A DNA stretch of 64,000 bases from Slackia heliotrinireducens DSM 20476 (GCF_000023885.1 NC_013165.1:1116001-1180000), one strand, 5' to 3'; counted from the stretch's first letter, positions 7,051-17,685 are shown. Made by a program: numbers and translations. Notes: generated by a model not told the origin, from the letters alone.

Positions 7051-7449
7051 TTAGATCTCGCCGCCGCAATGCGGGCAACGGGTGGCGCCTTCCTTGACCT
7101 CTTCGAGGCAATGGGGGCAGGTGGGGGCAGGCGCTTCGGCAGGCTTTTCCATGCCGGCAAGCTTCTGCAGCTTGTTGACGCTCTTGACCAGCCAGAACAC
7201 CACGAATGCGATGATCAGGAAGTTCAGGATGGCGGAGATGAATGCGCCGAAGTCCATGCCGGCGATGTTCAGAGCGCCCACGCTGTCAACGCCGCCGCCC
7301 GTGATAAGGGTGATGAGCGGGTTGATGATGTCTTCGGTCAGGGCCGTGACGATAGCGGTGAACGCGCCGCCGATGATGATACCGACAGCCATGTCCATGA
7401 CGTTGCCTTGGGCGATGAACTCTTTGAACTCATCCATGAACTTCTTCAT
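7051..7449 (-). CDS. mscL: Large-conductance mechanosensitive channel with C-terminal zinc ribbon
   Basis: Homopentameric inner-membrane channel that opens under high membrane tension and saves cells from hypo-osmotic shock. Residues 1-100 are typical MscL: an amphipathic N-terminal helix, a pore-lining TM1 (about 19-45, DMAVGIIIGGAFTAIV) and TM2 (about 70-92). Instead of ending in the usual cytoplasmic helix, the protein carries a four-cysteine zinc ribbon (C111, C114, C125, C128). Total length is 132 residues. The start has AGAGGT upstream. It lies 14 nt downstream of the iron-sulfur protein gene and is the last gene of that minus-strand operon. Confidence 0.95.
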   Translation of the reverse strand: MKKFMDEFKEFIAQGNVMDMAVGIIIGGAFTAIVTALTEDIINPLITLITGGGVDSVGALNIAGMDFGAFISAILNFLIIAFVVFWLVKSVNKLQKLAGMEKPAEAPAPTCPHCLEEVKEGATRCPHCGGEI

Positions 7450-7463
7450 CTTGTACCTCTTTC

Positions 7464-8534
7464 CTACTTGCGTCCGTCAACGAGGATCGGAGCAACCTCG
7501 CCGGGACCGTTTGGCATAACGCTCTGTGCCGTCGCATCAATCATGGTAATTGCTGCCACGGGGCAGGCATCGACGCATGCTCCACAGCCGATGCAATAGC
7601 GCACGTCATATGATACAACACCTGAAGCGGAATCGAGAGCACGTGCCCCAGATATGCAACATTCGGTACAGTCATGGCATGATACACATGCATCCGTGTC
7701 AGTAAAGCTGACCGTCATGGTTACGCGCTCTGCCATTTCGGGGAGCTGCTCGATGGCTTCAAGCAGCATACGGCGGCGGGGCATCATGATGCGTCCCGGT
7801 CCGCCTTTCTTGGAGCGCATCACGTCCTTCTCGCTGTCATGCAGCTTGAGCTGGTCGCGCATGCGCTGGCGCTCTTTCCGCAGGTAATACTCCTTGAGGG
7901 TGTCCGAATTGCGAAGGCGCCGGCGTCCCGACACGATATCCAAGGCGTCGTCCTTCACGCTGTCGAAGGCTTCTCGGCGACCGTATTCGCCGAGGGGCTT
8001 GTTGTCCTTGGTCGCCTGCTTCTCAGGAATCTCTCGGTCGAAGTGGGTTTCCCGGCCGGTCCAAGTCTCGGCCATCTCCACGGCGTGGGTGAACAGCAGC
8101 TCGCCGCGGCCAGGTGCTCGGCTGCAGTCGTCGCAGTAGCGCAGGTCGCAGGCGATGCAGATCGGAGCGTTCTCGGCCAGCAGCAGCGTCCACAGCTCGG
8201 GGGGCATGCAGCCGATGCAGGGGAGGACCGTGACGTTTTCCGCCGGCTCGAAGCCGGGGAATATGTTCTCCTTGCAGGTGACGTACACCAGCTCGCCCCG
8301 CATGGCCACCTTGCGCAGGTGGTCATACAGGCGCTGGGAGTTGGTTGTGGTGGAGCTGAAGGCGTCGCACACGCCCATGCAAAGGCCGCATTTGGTGCAG
8401 GCTTTCTCGTCGATGACGGGACCGTTCGTCTCGGCGTCGAAGGAGATGGCGCCAACAGGGCATGCGATGGCGCAGCGCCGGCATTCGGCCCCGCGCGTAC
8501 GCACGCAGTTCTCGGCGAGTGCGATCATCTTCAT
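7464..8534 (-). CDS. Multi-cluster 4Fe-4S ferredoxin-domain protein
   Basis: A 356-residue cytosolic protein with many cysteine clusters. The N-terminal ferredoxin fold has C18/C21/C25 and C46/C49/C52/C56, followed by a central pair CIGC (106-109) and C126/C129/C134/C137. The C-terminal second ferredoxin unit has C283/C286/C289/C293 and C314/C317/C320/C324. Between them lies a basic, Arg-rich segment (about 205-260). No flavin, molybdopterin or radical-SAM motif is visible, so it probably carries electrons for an unidentified partner. It starts directly after the gltX stop codon. Iron-sulfur electron carriers are abundant in Eggerthellaceae, but this specific family is not one I recognise. 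Confidence 0.75.
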   Translation of the reverse strand: MKMIALAENCVRTRGAECRRCAIACPVGAISFDAETNGPVIDEKACTKCGLCMGVCDAFSSTTTNSQRLYDHLRKVAMRGELVYVTCKENIFPGFEPAENVTVLPCIGCMPPELWTLLLAENAPICIACDLRYCDDCSRAPGRGELLFTHAVEMAETWTGRETHFDREIPEKQATKDNKPLGEYGRREAFDSVKDDALDIVSGRRRLRNSDTLKEYYLRKERQRMRDQLKLHDSEKDVMRSKKGGPGRIMMPRRRMLLEAIEQLPEMAERVTMTVSFTDTDACVSCHDCTECCISGARALDSASGVVSYDVRYCIGCGACVDACPVAAITMIDATAQSVMPNGPGEVAPILVDGRK

Positions 8535-10013
8535 TTAGAACACCTGCTCCAGAACGGTGTCGATGCGGGCGACGATGTCGGCACGTTCCATAAGCTCGAT
8601 GGATTCGAACAACGGGGGCGAAACCATGTTGCCGCAGACGGCCACGCGGATGGGCTGGAAGACGAGCTTCGCCTTCATGTCCAGTTTCTCGGTAAGGGCG
8701 CGGCAGGCGTCCTGCAGCGGGTCGCAGGCCCATTCGATGGACTCGTCGGCGATGATGTCCCGGGCGGCGCGCAGCACCTCTTCGGCGCGGGCGCCCTCTT
8801 TGAGCAGGACCTTGTTGACGGACTTCTCGTCCAGCTCGACCTTGGGACCCCAGAACAGGTACGGAAGCTTCTCGGCCGCATCGGACAGGCGCTGCTCGCG
8901 TTCGGCCAGCAGCGGGTACATGGCGGCGTACTTCTCGGGGTTGGCGTCGATGTCCTCCTCGGTGGCGCCGGCCTCGATCAGCCAGGGACGGCTCAGGCGA
9001 ACCCATTCGGCGGGGTCCATCTCCTTGATGTACTGGCCGTTCATCCACAGCAGTTTGGTTTCGTCGAAGACGGCGTCTTTCTTCGTGATGCGGTCCAAGC
9101 TGAATTCCTTGCACAGCACATCGCGGGGGATGATGGTGGTTTCGCCGTCCAGGCTCCAGCCCAGCAACGCCAGGAAGTTGACCATGGTGTCGGACAGGAA
9201 TCCCTGGTCGCGGTACTCTTCGACGCTGGTGGCGCCGTGGCGCTTGGACAGTTTCTTGCCGTCGCCGCCCAGGATCATGGACAGATGCGCGAAGGTAGGC
9301 GGGGTGAGGCCCAAAGCCTCGTAGATGAGAATCTGACGCGGGGTATTGGACAGATGGTCGTCGCCGCGGATGACATGGGTGATGCCCATGTTGGCGTCGT
9401 CGCAGACCACGGCGAAGTTGTAGGTGGGCGTGCCGTCCGTGCGCACGACGATCATGTCGTCCATGACGTCGGCGGGGAAGCTCATATGGCCGTACACGGC
9501 GTCGTCGAACTCGATGGGGCCGTGGTCCTCGGGAACCTTCAGGCGCCAGCAGCACTTCTCGCCGGCGTCCAGACGGGCCTGCACCTCTTCGGCGGACAGG
9601 TTGCGGCAGGTGCGGTCGTAGCCGGCGTAGGCCTGGCCTGCGCTTTCGGCGGCCTGGCGCTTGGCGTCCAGCTCCTCTTTGGTGCAGAAGCACGGATAGA
9701 CGGCATCGCGCTGCTTGAGGGTTTCAAGGGCGGCGGCGTATGTGTCGAAGCGCTGGGTCTGCAGATAGGGGCCGAAATCGCCGCCTACCTCGGGACCTTC
9801 GTCCCAGTCCAGGCCGAGCCAGCGCATGGCGCGCAGGATGACCTGCGTGTTCTCTTCAGTAGAGCGCTCGGGGTCGGTGTCTTCGATGCGCAGGACGAAG
9901 GTGCCGCCCATGGCGCGGGCGAACGCCCAGTTGTAGATTGCGGTTCGCGCTCCGCCGATGTGCAGCTTGCCGGTAGGCGAAGGCGCGAAGCGGACGCGCA
10001 CGGTGTTGTTCAT
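8535..10013 (-). CDS. gltX: Glutamate--tRNA ligase
   Basis: Class I aminoacyl-tRNA synthetase charging tRNA-Glu; in bacteria without GlnRS it is often non-discriminating and also charges tRNA-Gln. Length is 492 residues, normal for the family. The HIGH motif appears as HIGG (18-21) within PSPTGKLHIGGARTA, and the KMSKS motif as KLSKRHG (254-260). The start has AGGAGGA about 9 nt upstream, inside the end of the preceding DUF1461 gene. It sits in a tightly packed minus-strand operon with gaps of only a few nt on both sides. Confidence 0.95.
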   Translation of the reverse strand: MNNTVRVRFAPSPTGKLHIGGARTAIYNWAFARAMGGTFVLRIEDTDPERSTEENTQVILRAMRWLGLDWDEGPEVGGDFGPYLQTQRFDTYAAALETLKQRDAVYPCFCTKEELDAKRQAAESAGQAYAGYDRTCRNLSAEEVQARLDAGEKCCWRLKVPEDHGPIEFDDAVYGHMSFPADVMDDMIVVRTDGTPTYNFAVVCDDANMGITHVIRGDDHLSNTPRQILIYEALGLTPPTFAHLSMILGGDGKKLSKRHGATSVEEYRDQGFLSDTMVNFLALLGWSLDGETTIIPRDVLCKEFSLDRITKKDAVFDETKLLWMNGQYIKEMDPAEWVRLSRPWLIEAGATEEDIDANPEKYAAMYPLLAEREQRLSDAAEKLPYLFWGPKVELDEKSVNKVLLKEGARAEEVLRAARDIIADESIEWACDPLQDACRALTEKLDMKAKLVFQPIRVAVCGNMVSPPLFESIELMERADIVARIDTVLEQVF

Positions 10014-10016
10014 AGA

Positions 10017-10874
10017 TCAGTTCCTCCTGGGTATATTGAGCTCAAACGCATATTTGCGCCTGAGGTGACCACCAATAATAAGACAAAGAATGCAGCCTGC
10101 AACCGTCACGAGCAGCCAGACGGCGCCCATGCCGATCCAGAACTTTTCGGGATACATGCAGATGAGAAGCGAATCCCAAGAGAATTGCCAGGTTCCGTCG
10201 ACGAAGAACAGCGAATGAAACGCCGCGAAGAATCCATCGAAGTCGACTGTCACCCAAATCGCCAGGGCGGCGAACGCCGCAAGCACCAGCCCGCCCGCTG
10301 CTGTCAGGGCCCGTCCGATGGTGCGGCCGGACAGGAGCAGCGAGCTTAGGATGAGCAGCACGATGGCAGCGATGGCCACGACGTTCAAGACGTTTCGGGC
10401 CTTCCCGATGACCAGGTAGCAGTCGTCCAGATGCGAAAGCGCGGCTGCGTCCAGCACGTACTGGTCGGCAACGCCGTCGAAGGATGCGAGCAGCTCTTCG
10501 GTGGAGGCGTTCTCCCAATCCTGCGGCAGCACGGGGGCGCCTGCGGGATCCGTATTGCGCCCGTCGGCTGCTGCCTGGGCGTTGATCTTCGCCACCTGGG
10601 CAACCATGGCGTCCAGGTCGTTGTCGGTGGCCGTGTAGCGCTTGCTGACCACGGCGGTTTCCACCAGCTCGTCATGTGTGAAAGGGGAATCGGCGTCGTT
10701 GCTGAAGGCGTTCGCCAGCAGACGGGTGGTCTGGTCGGGCACTGCGCAGGCGGAAAAACCCGCGTAGACCAAGCTGACCGCCATGGTGCAGGCGATGAGC
10801 ACCCCCATGACGATGCTTAAGACGGGGTGTATTGGCCGCTGCGCTGCGGCGTCGGACGCTTTGGCGTGCTTCAT
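10017..10874 (-). CDS. DUF1461 (TIGR01906-type) integral membrane protein
   Basis: A 285-residue membrane protein with a TM helix near 18-42, an extracytoplasmic domain (about 45-155), TM helices near 160-184 and 190-210, and a last helix near 245-268. The stretch FFAAFHSLFF (about 214-223), followed by a W-x-F-x-W pattern and PEKFW, is characteristic of the DUF1461 family. The molecular function of this family is not established. The gene begins 2 nt from the stop of the ATP-grasp gene and ends 3 nt before gltX, so it is co-transcribed with both. Confidence 0.8.
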   Translation of the reverse strand: MKHAKASDAAAQRPIHPVLSIVMGVLIACTMAVSLVYAGFSACAVPDQTTRLLANAFSNDADSPFTHDELVETAVVSKRYTATDNDLDAMVAQVAKINAQAAADGRNTDPAGAPVLPQDWENASTEELLASFDGVADQYVLDAAALSHLDDCYLVIGKARNVLNVVAIAAIVLLILSSLLLSGRTIGRALTAAGGLVLAAFAALAIWVTVDFDGFFAAFHSLFFVDGTWQFSWDSLLICMYPEKFWIGMGAVWLLVTVAGCILCLIIGGHLRRKYAFELNIPRRN

Positions 10875-10875
10875 G

Positions 10876-12237
10876 TTAACAATCCACCCAGATCGAGGCG
10901 GCGGTGATGCCCCGAGTCTTCTTGGAGATGATGGGGTTGGGTCCCAGGCGCGAGAAAACGCCCGCGAACCGGCCGTTGTATATATAGACGCCTGACATGT
11001 TGCTGTACGCCAGAGCCGGGTTGTCGCGGTAGTCTGCGTCCTCCCCGTACAGGGGCAGTGTCAGCGTCTTGTACAGGGTGCAGTAGGTCTGGATCAGGAA
11101 GGGAGCGCCGGCGGCACCGTTGGCGAACTTGTCGATGAGCTGGCCCCATGCCGCATCATCGAAGTCCTTTCCGGCGTATACGTCGGCCGAGCCGTAGCCG
11201 TCGGTGGGTTTGATGATCCACTTGGTGCGTTCGGCCTTCACGTCGTCCAGGTTGATGCATTCGCTGTCCAGGAAGGTGGTGTAGGGTACGAAGTCGCGCA
11301 CGAAGGCGTTCTCCTCGTCGGTGAGGATGGCCTGGGTCTCGGGCTTGAACAGCACGCTGAAGATCTGCTTGTCGTGGACCAGATGCCCGGCGAAGCTGCC
11401 GATGAGCGCAACCTTCTCGGCGCGGACGGCCTGGATGAGGGGTTGGGACTCCTCCCAGTGCTCGATGATGTCGTTGGTCACGCTGCGGCGCCAGATGGCG
11501 TCGATGACCTCGCCGTTCTGGTCGATGAGGTGTTCGCCGTCGAAGGTCAGGTCGCGCACGTCGGAGATGGTGCAGTGGTAGCCGGCCTCCTCGAACATGC
11601 CGCAGAAGATGCCGAATTCGTCGACGATGGCGTTCTCCAAAAAGTCGACGATGGCGATGTGGGGATGCTCCACCTTGTAGGCGTAGGTGCTGTAGATGTT
11701 GAGGAACTCGCGGACCCAGCCGCCGAACAGCGACTCGGTGCAGGTTTCCAGCTTGTGGCGGCGTCCGAACTCCTGGTAGGAGGCGGTGCCTTCCACCGAG
11801 CGTGTGATTTCGCGGTTCTCGTTCATGCCGCTGGACCCGTCGCCGTTGAACTCGCAGAACTGGCCCTCGAGGGTGTCTTCGTTCAGGAACACGTCGACGC
11901 GGGCGAAGGGCAGCAGAGCGTCGTAGTTGCGGGGGAGCAGCACCAGATCGACCAGGCGCTCGTCAAAGTCGTAGACGTGGCGGTAGTCCGGGTTGTCGAT
12001 GTATTCCTGCATGACCTTGCACAGGATGGAATAGGTCGTTTCGGCGATGTAGGTGAAACGGGCCTTGGTTTCGGCGTCGAACAGGCGCGGCACGAAGGCC
12101 GAATCCACGATGACGCCATGGTAGATGGCCGTCGAATTCCCCATGTACGTGCGGGCCTTGCGCTTTCCTTCCACGTCGCCATCGAGCTGCGAGACGATGC
12201 TCAAGTATTCATTGGTGTAGGTGCTGTTCAGAGTCAC
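10876..12237 (-). CDS. ATP-grasp protein related to glutathionylspermidine synthase
   Basis: A 453-residue cytosolic protein with a GTG start at 12237 and AGAGGA about 10 nt upstream. The longer open frame toward 12459 has no support and runs through the metK promoter region. EFNGDGSSGMNE (about residue 130) and KWIIKPTDGYGSADVY (about residue 370) resemble the ATP- and Mg-binding segments of the circularly permuted ATP-grasp/GSP-synthase group, which ligate a carboxylate to an amine. Substrates are unknown. It is the first gene of the five-gene minus-strand operon ending with mscL. The family assignment is by pattern, not by search. Confidence 0.68.
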   Translation of the reverse strand: MTLNSTYTNEYLSIVSQLDGDVEGKRKARTYMGNSTAIYHGVIVDSAFVPRLFDAETKARFTYIAETTYSILCKVMQEYIDNPDYRHVYDFDERLVDLVLLPRNYDALLPFARVDVFLNEDTLEGQFCEFNGDGSSGMNENREITRSVEGTASYQEFGRRHKLETCTESLFGGWVREFLNIYSTYAYKVEHPHIAIVDFLENAIVDEFGIFCGMFEEAGYHCTISDVRDLTFDGEHLIDQNGEVIDAIWRRSVTNDIIEHWEESQPLIQAVRAEKVALIGSFAGHLVHDKQIFSVLFKPETQAILTDEENAFVRDFVPYTTFLDSECINLDDVKAERTKWIIKPTDGYGSADVYAGKDFDDAAWGQLIDKFANGAAGAPFLIQTYCTLYKTLTLPLYGEDADYRDNPALAYSNMSGVYIYNGRFAGVFSRLGPNPIISKKTRGITAASIWVDC

Positions 12238-12508
12238 AGGCCACCGTCCTCTCAAGGCAGGTATCACGTTAATCCCATAAACCGAAAGTGTATCATGATG
12301 CGGCGTTTCGCACTTCCGCGTGAACGGAAAACGGCGAATCACCCGCATCTTCCGCGCGGATCGGTTCGGGCGTGTGAAGGGGCGTGGCCTCTGGGAAACA
12401 AATTGTGTGCAGGCGTGGCTATTGCGCAGGTGCCCGAGCCCGCCTGTGGTAAAGTGCACACAACATATCCGCGAAGCGTTAGCACATTTTCAGCAAGGAG
12501 TCATACCT

Positions 12509-13771
<1,263 letters not shown>

Positions 13772-13799
13772 ACGCACCGTATATCCGGGCTTTGCACGC

Positions 13800-13834
13800 A
13801 AGCGGCGTCGGGTTTTCTTCCGGCGCCGCTTTTC
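13800..13834 (+). terminator. Intrinsic terminator of metK
   Basis: The imperfect GC-rich stem AGCGGCGTCGG/CCGGCGCCGCT has a GTTTTCTT loop, and TTT follows. Confidence 0.7.
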
Positions 13835-13863
13835 CATCCCTCCGATCCGATGTCTGAGACACT

Positions 13864-15951
13864 ATGAAGACCGCTTCCGTCATACTCGATATCAACACGC
13901 AGTCGCTCGACTCGTCCTACACCTACGCCGTACCTGATGACATGGAAGGTGTGGAGGTGGGCTGCCCGGTGCTGGTGGAGTTCGGGCGCCGTCAGGCGGT
14001 GGGCTATGTCATGAGCGTGGCCCCGCTGGACGAGGCGGACGAGTTGCCGGACGCATCCAAACTCAAGCCCCTTCTCGCAGTGCTTGGCGAATCATGTTTT
14101 GACGAACATGCCGCAGCGCTGATCGAACACATGGCTTACACATACATCGCGCCTTTGAGCTCATGCATCCATCTGTTCACGCCGGCCGGTCGCACGCCCA
14201 AGGTGGTGAAGGACGGTGACGGATGGCGGTTGCAGAAACCTGCCAAGCGCCGTGCCAGAAAAGACGCCGTCGACGACGGTGAGCCCGAGGTCCGAACGTC
14301 AAATGACGATTTGTCGTTGACCGAGGGGCAAAAGGCGGCTTTCGACGCCATATCCGAGGCCATCGACGGCAAGCCGGACGCCGGTCGCTGCATCGTGGTG
14401 GACGGCGTGACCGGCTCTGGAAAAACGGAGGTCTACCTGCGCTCCATCGGAAAAGTGCTCGAGGTGGGGCAGGGCGCCATCGTCCTTGTGCCCGAAATCG
14501 CACTGACTCCTCAGACGGTGGCCCGCTTCAAAGGACGATTCGGCAACACAGTGGCGGTCATGCACTCCAACATGACCCAGGCCCAGCGCTACGACGAATG
14601 GACCGCCGTCAAACGGGGTGAGCGCCGTGTAGTGGTGGGTGCCCGAAGCGCCCTGTTCGCACCTGTTGGTCGGCTGGGGATCATCATCATCGACGAGGAG
14701 CACGAAAGCACCTACAAACAGGAAAGCGCCCCGCGCTACCATGCCCGCGACATCGCCGTATGGCTCGGTGACCGCCTCGGGATCCCGGTGGTTCTGGGGT
14801 CGGCAACGCCTTCCATCGAGTCGCTTCACGCCTGCGCTACCAAGCCGGGCTGGCGCAAGGTGGATTTGCCGGAGCGTGCCAACGGCAAGCCCATGCCCGA
14901 TGTGGAAGTGGTTGACATGGCGAAGGAGTTCCACTCCGGGTCGCGTTCCATGTTCTCGAAGCGCCTGACCCAGGCCCTGTTCGAAACCGTGGACGCGGGA
15001 CACAAGGCCGTGCTGCTGCTCAACCAGCGCGGGTTCGCCAATTTCATGCTGTGCCGCGATTGCGGGTTCGTGCCCGAATGCCCCACATGCTCGGTGTCGC
15101 TGACCTACCACGAGGTTGAGCATGCCCTGATCTGCCACCATTGCGGGCGCCGTCAGCCCGTTCCCGCACGCTGCCCCGAGTGCGGAAGCCCGTACCTGCG
15201 CAAGTTCGGGGCCGGCACGCAGCGGGTCGAATCCGAGCTTAAGGCTCTGCTCGAGGGGCGGGACGTGCCTGTCATTCGCATGGATTCGGACACGACCTCC
15301 ACCCGGAACGCCCACGAGGAGCTGCTGAAACGGTTCGCCCGCCCGGGCGCGTCGGTGCTTCTGGGCACGCAGATGATCGCCAAGGGACTGGACTTCGACG
15401 AGGTGACGCTGGTCGGTGTCATCAATGCGGACACCCAGCTCAAGCTGCCCGATTTCCGCAGTGCGGAGCGGACCTTCGACCTGATTCAGCAGGTGGCGGG
15501 CCGAGCGGGCCGCGGCGTTTTCGCAGGCAAGGTCTACGTGCAGACCTACGTTTCCGAAAGCGTGGCCGTGCAGGCCGCGGCGCATTACGACCGAAAGCGG
15601 TTCCTTATCGACGAGCTGCCTAAACGCAAGATGCTCAGGTATCCGCCCTACGCGCGCATCGCCGACGTGCTGGTCTGGGGACATGACGCCCAAGAGGTCC
15701 AGAAGGCCGCCCAGGCGCTGGCGCAGCGGGTCGAAGCGGCCTTGCACGACAACGGGGGCGAAGGCTGGGTGTCCTTCGGTGCGGCTCCCTGTCTGCTCAG
15801 CAAGATCCGCAACATGTACCGCTGGCACATCCTTGTCAAGGCGCCCGCAGGCGCAGACGTCTCGGCGGTGCTTTCGCCGGTCATGCGCTCCCGAAAGGCG
15901 TCCAAGACGGTCAACGTCGCCTGCGATGTGGACCCGTTGAGCGTCCTTTAG
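13864..15951 (+). CDS. priA: Primosomal protein N' (replication restart helicase)
   Basis: 3'-to-5' helicase that recognises stalled or repaired forks and reloads the replisome. The 695-residue protein has an N-terminal 3'-binding domain (1-105), a superfamily-2 helicase core with Walker A GVTGSGKTE (181-189) and DEEH box (277-280), an inserted eight-cysteine zinc-binding region (CRDCGF, CPTC, CHHCGR, CPECGS; about 395-440), and C-terminal helicase motifs. The helicase motifs are intact, unlike the degenerate PriA of many other actinobacteria. It starts 4 nt after CTGAGACACT with no clear ribosome-binding site. It is followed by def-fmt-rsmB, a common gene order. Confidence 0.95.
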   Translation: MKTASVILDINTQSLDSSYTYAVPDDMEGVEVGCPVLVEFGRRQAVGYVMSVAPLDEADELPDASKLKPLLAVLGESCFDEHAAALIEHMAYTYIAPLSSCIHLFTPAGRTPKVVKDGDGWRLQKPAKRRARKDAVDDGEPEVRTSNDDLSLTEGQKAAFDAISEAIDGKPDAGRCIVVDGVTGSGKTEVYLRSIGKVLEVGQGAIVLVPEIALTPQTVARFKGRFGNTVAVMHSNMTQAQRYDEWTAVKRGERRVVVGARSALFAPVGRLGIIIIDEEHESTYKQESAPRYHARDIAVWLGDRLGIPVVLGSATPSIESLHACATKPGWRKVDLPERANGKPMPDVEVVDMAKEFHSGSRSMFSKRLTQALFETVDAGHKAVLLLNQRGFANFMLCRDCGFVPECPTCSVSLTYHEVEHALICHHCGRRQPVPARCPECGSPYLRKFGAGTQRVESELKALLEGRDVPVIRMDSDTTSTRNAHEELLKRFARPGASVLLGTQMIAKGLDFDEVTLVGVINADTQLKLPDFRSAERTFDLIQQVAGRAGRGVFAGKVYVQTYVSESVAVQAAAHYDRKRFLIDELPKRKMLRYPPYARIADVLVWGHDAQEVQKAAQALAQRVEAALHDNGGEGWVSFGAAPCLLSKIRNMYRWHILVKAPAGADVSAVLSPVMRSRKASKTVNVACDVDPLSVL

Positions 15952-16148
15952 CGGCCGTACGGGTTGTGTTGGCTTCGTTCGCAGGCATTTTCCCAGTACA
16001 CAATGGGGTAGGCTCTGGTATACTCGCGCTCACGAAACAATCTGATACGCACGTGAAAAGCTAATGCAAACGCAGCCGTCTGTGCCGCCTCACGAGGTGC
16101 TTTATGGGGACGATTGGTCAGACTGCGTACAATGGAAGAGGAATAGAC

Positions 16149-16691
16149 GTGAAACTCAATACACTGCCTGTGGTTACCTATCCGGATCCTACGCTGCGCG
16201 AGGTGTGCGTCCCTTGCGACCCGTCTGACAAGAGCCTGAAGAAGTTGGCCCGCCAGATGGCCAACACCATGTATGCCAACAATGGATGCGGCCTGGCTGC
16301 ACCGCAGGTGGGCGTCAACAAGCGCATCATCGTCATCGACTGCGACCAGGACAGCGGCACGCGCAATCCCATCACGCTTCTCAACCCCGAGATCATCGAG
16401 ACTCGCGGACCCGAAGAGCTGGATGGCGAAGGTTGCCTGTCCTGTCCGGGCATCACCGTGGAGATCCGCCGTCCCACCTATGCCATCGTGAAGTACACCG
16501 ACCTGAACGGCGAGGACTGGATCATCGAGGGCGACGGTCTTTTGGGCCGCTGCCTGCAGCATGAGATTGACCACCTCAACGGCATCACGCTGTTCGAGTC
16601 TTGCGACATGAACGCCCGCATCAAGGCGCTCAAGGACTACAAGGCGGCGCAGCAGGCGGGCGCCAAACCTGGCGACACCAGCGTCGAATAG
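16149..16691 (+). CDS. def: Peptide deformylase
   Basis: Fe2+-dependent enzyme that removes the N-formyl group from nascent proteins. All three motifs are present in the 180-residue product: GCGLAAPQ (46-53), EGCLS (94-98, metal ligand C96) and HEIDH (138-142, two His ligands and the catalytic Glu). The GTG at 16149 was chosen because AGAGGA precedes it with normal spacing and it gives the usual N-terminus; an ATG at 16104 would add 15 residues without support. A TATACT at 16019-16024 may be the -10 box. Pairing with fmt (formylation and deformylation) is typical. Confidence 0.94.
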   Translation: MKLNTLPVVTYPDPTLREVCVPCDPSDKSLKKLARQMANTMYANNGCGLAAPQVGVNKRIIVIDCDQDSGTRNPITLLNPEIIETRGPEELDGEGCLSCPGITVEIRRPTYAIVKYTDLNGEDWIIEGDGLLGRCLQHEIDHLNGITLFESCDMNARIKALKDYKAAQQAGAKPGDTSVE

Positions 16692-16746
16692 AATGTACTT
16701 CGTGCTCTGCACGGTTTCATGCTCGTAGAACATTAAGGGGGGACTC

Positions 16747-17685
16747 ATGCGGGTTGTATTTATGGGTACGCCGACGTTTGCGGCTAACATCCTCATCGAG
16801 CTGAAGGAGCAGCATGACGTGGTCTGCGTCTACACGCGGGCCGATGCCGTTCGGGGCAGAGGGAAGGCGCTGGTCCCCTCGCCGGCGAAGCAGGTGGCCC
16901 TCGAGGCCGGCATCCCCGTGCGGGAACCCGATACCCTTCGCGATCCCAAAGAAATCGCCTTCTTGAAAGAGCTCGCGCCCGACGCCATCGTCGTGGCCGC
17001 ATACGGCAAGATCCTGCCCAAAGAAGTCCTGGACATCCCGCCTTTCGGATGCATCAACGTCCACGGCTCCCTTCTGCCTAAATACCGCGGCGCGGCGCCC
17101 ATGGAGCGCGCCATCCTCGACGGCGAGGCGGAGACCGGCGTGTGCATCATGCGTATGGAGGAAGGTCTGGACACCGGAGATTACTGCATCAGCCGCAGCT
17201 GCGAGATCGGCGACCAGAAGCTTGAGCATCTGGCTGGCGAACTTGCCGACAAGGGTGCATATGCGCTGCTCACGGCGCTGTATGCCATTGAGCAGGGCGA
17301 GGCCCGTTGGACGAAGCAGGATGATTCTCAGGCCACGTACGCCGAGAAGCTGGGACACGACGAGCTGATGCTCGATCCTGCCGACAGCGCCGTCATGAAC
17401 GCGCGGCGCGTGCAGGCATCCAGCGACGCGCATCCTTCGAAGTGCCAGCTGGCAGGCCGCGGCGTCACGGTTCTGGACGCCCGCGTTGCTGCTGGGGAAG
17501 ATGCGCCCGAACTTGAGCCCGGTCAGGTGGCGCTTCAGGCGAAAAACCTGTACATGGGCTGCTCCGACGGCGCAATCCGGCTGATCGAGGTCAAACCCGA
17601 CGGCAAAAAGGCCATGTCGGCTGCGTCGTTTGCGGCCGGCATCCAGAATCTGAAATCCCAAGGTTCCACGTGGGGGAGACTGTAA
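16747..17685 (+). CDS. fmt: Methionyl-tRNA formyltransferase
   Basis: Formylates Met-tRNAi using 10-formyl-THF so that translation can start. The 312-residue protein has the formyltransferase core with INVHGSLLPKYRGAAP (103-118) and catalytic-loop residues LDTGD (141-145), then a C-terminal OB-like tRNA-binding domain (about 205-312). The ribosome-binding site is AAGGGGGG, 4-5 nt ahead of the ATG. It lies 55 nt after def, and its stop overlaps the ribosome-binding region of rsmB. Confidence 0.95.
   Translation: MRVVFMGTPTFAANILIELKEQHDVVCVYTRADAVRGRGKALVPSPAKQVALEAGIPVREPDTLRDPKEIAFLKELAPDAIVVAAYGKILPKEVLDIPPFGCINVHGSLLPKYRGAAPMERAILDGEAETGVCIMRMEEGLDTGDYCISRSCEIGDQKLEHLAGELADKGAYALLTALYAIEQGEARWTKQDDSQATYAEKLGHDELMLDPADSAVMNARRVQASSDAHPSKCQLAGRGVTVLDARVAAGEDAPELEPGQVALQAKNLYMGCSDGAIRLIEVKPDGKKAMSAASFAAGIQNLKSQGSTWGRL

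Noticed and set aside
7839-10349. 836-residue plus-strand open frame
   Set aside because: It is antisense to gltX and flanking genes, shows low-complexity His/Gly/Val-rich composition and has no recognisable domain. It is a GC-rich shadow frame.
12238-12508. SAM riboswitch upstream of metK
   Set aside because: No SAM-I, SAM-II or SAM-IV type core motif could be recognised, and there is no terminator before the gene.
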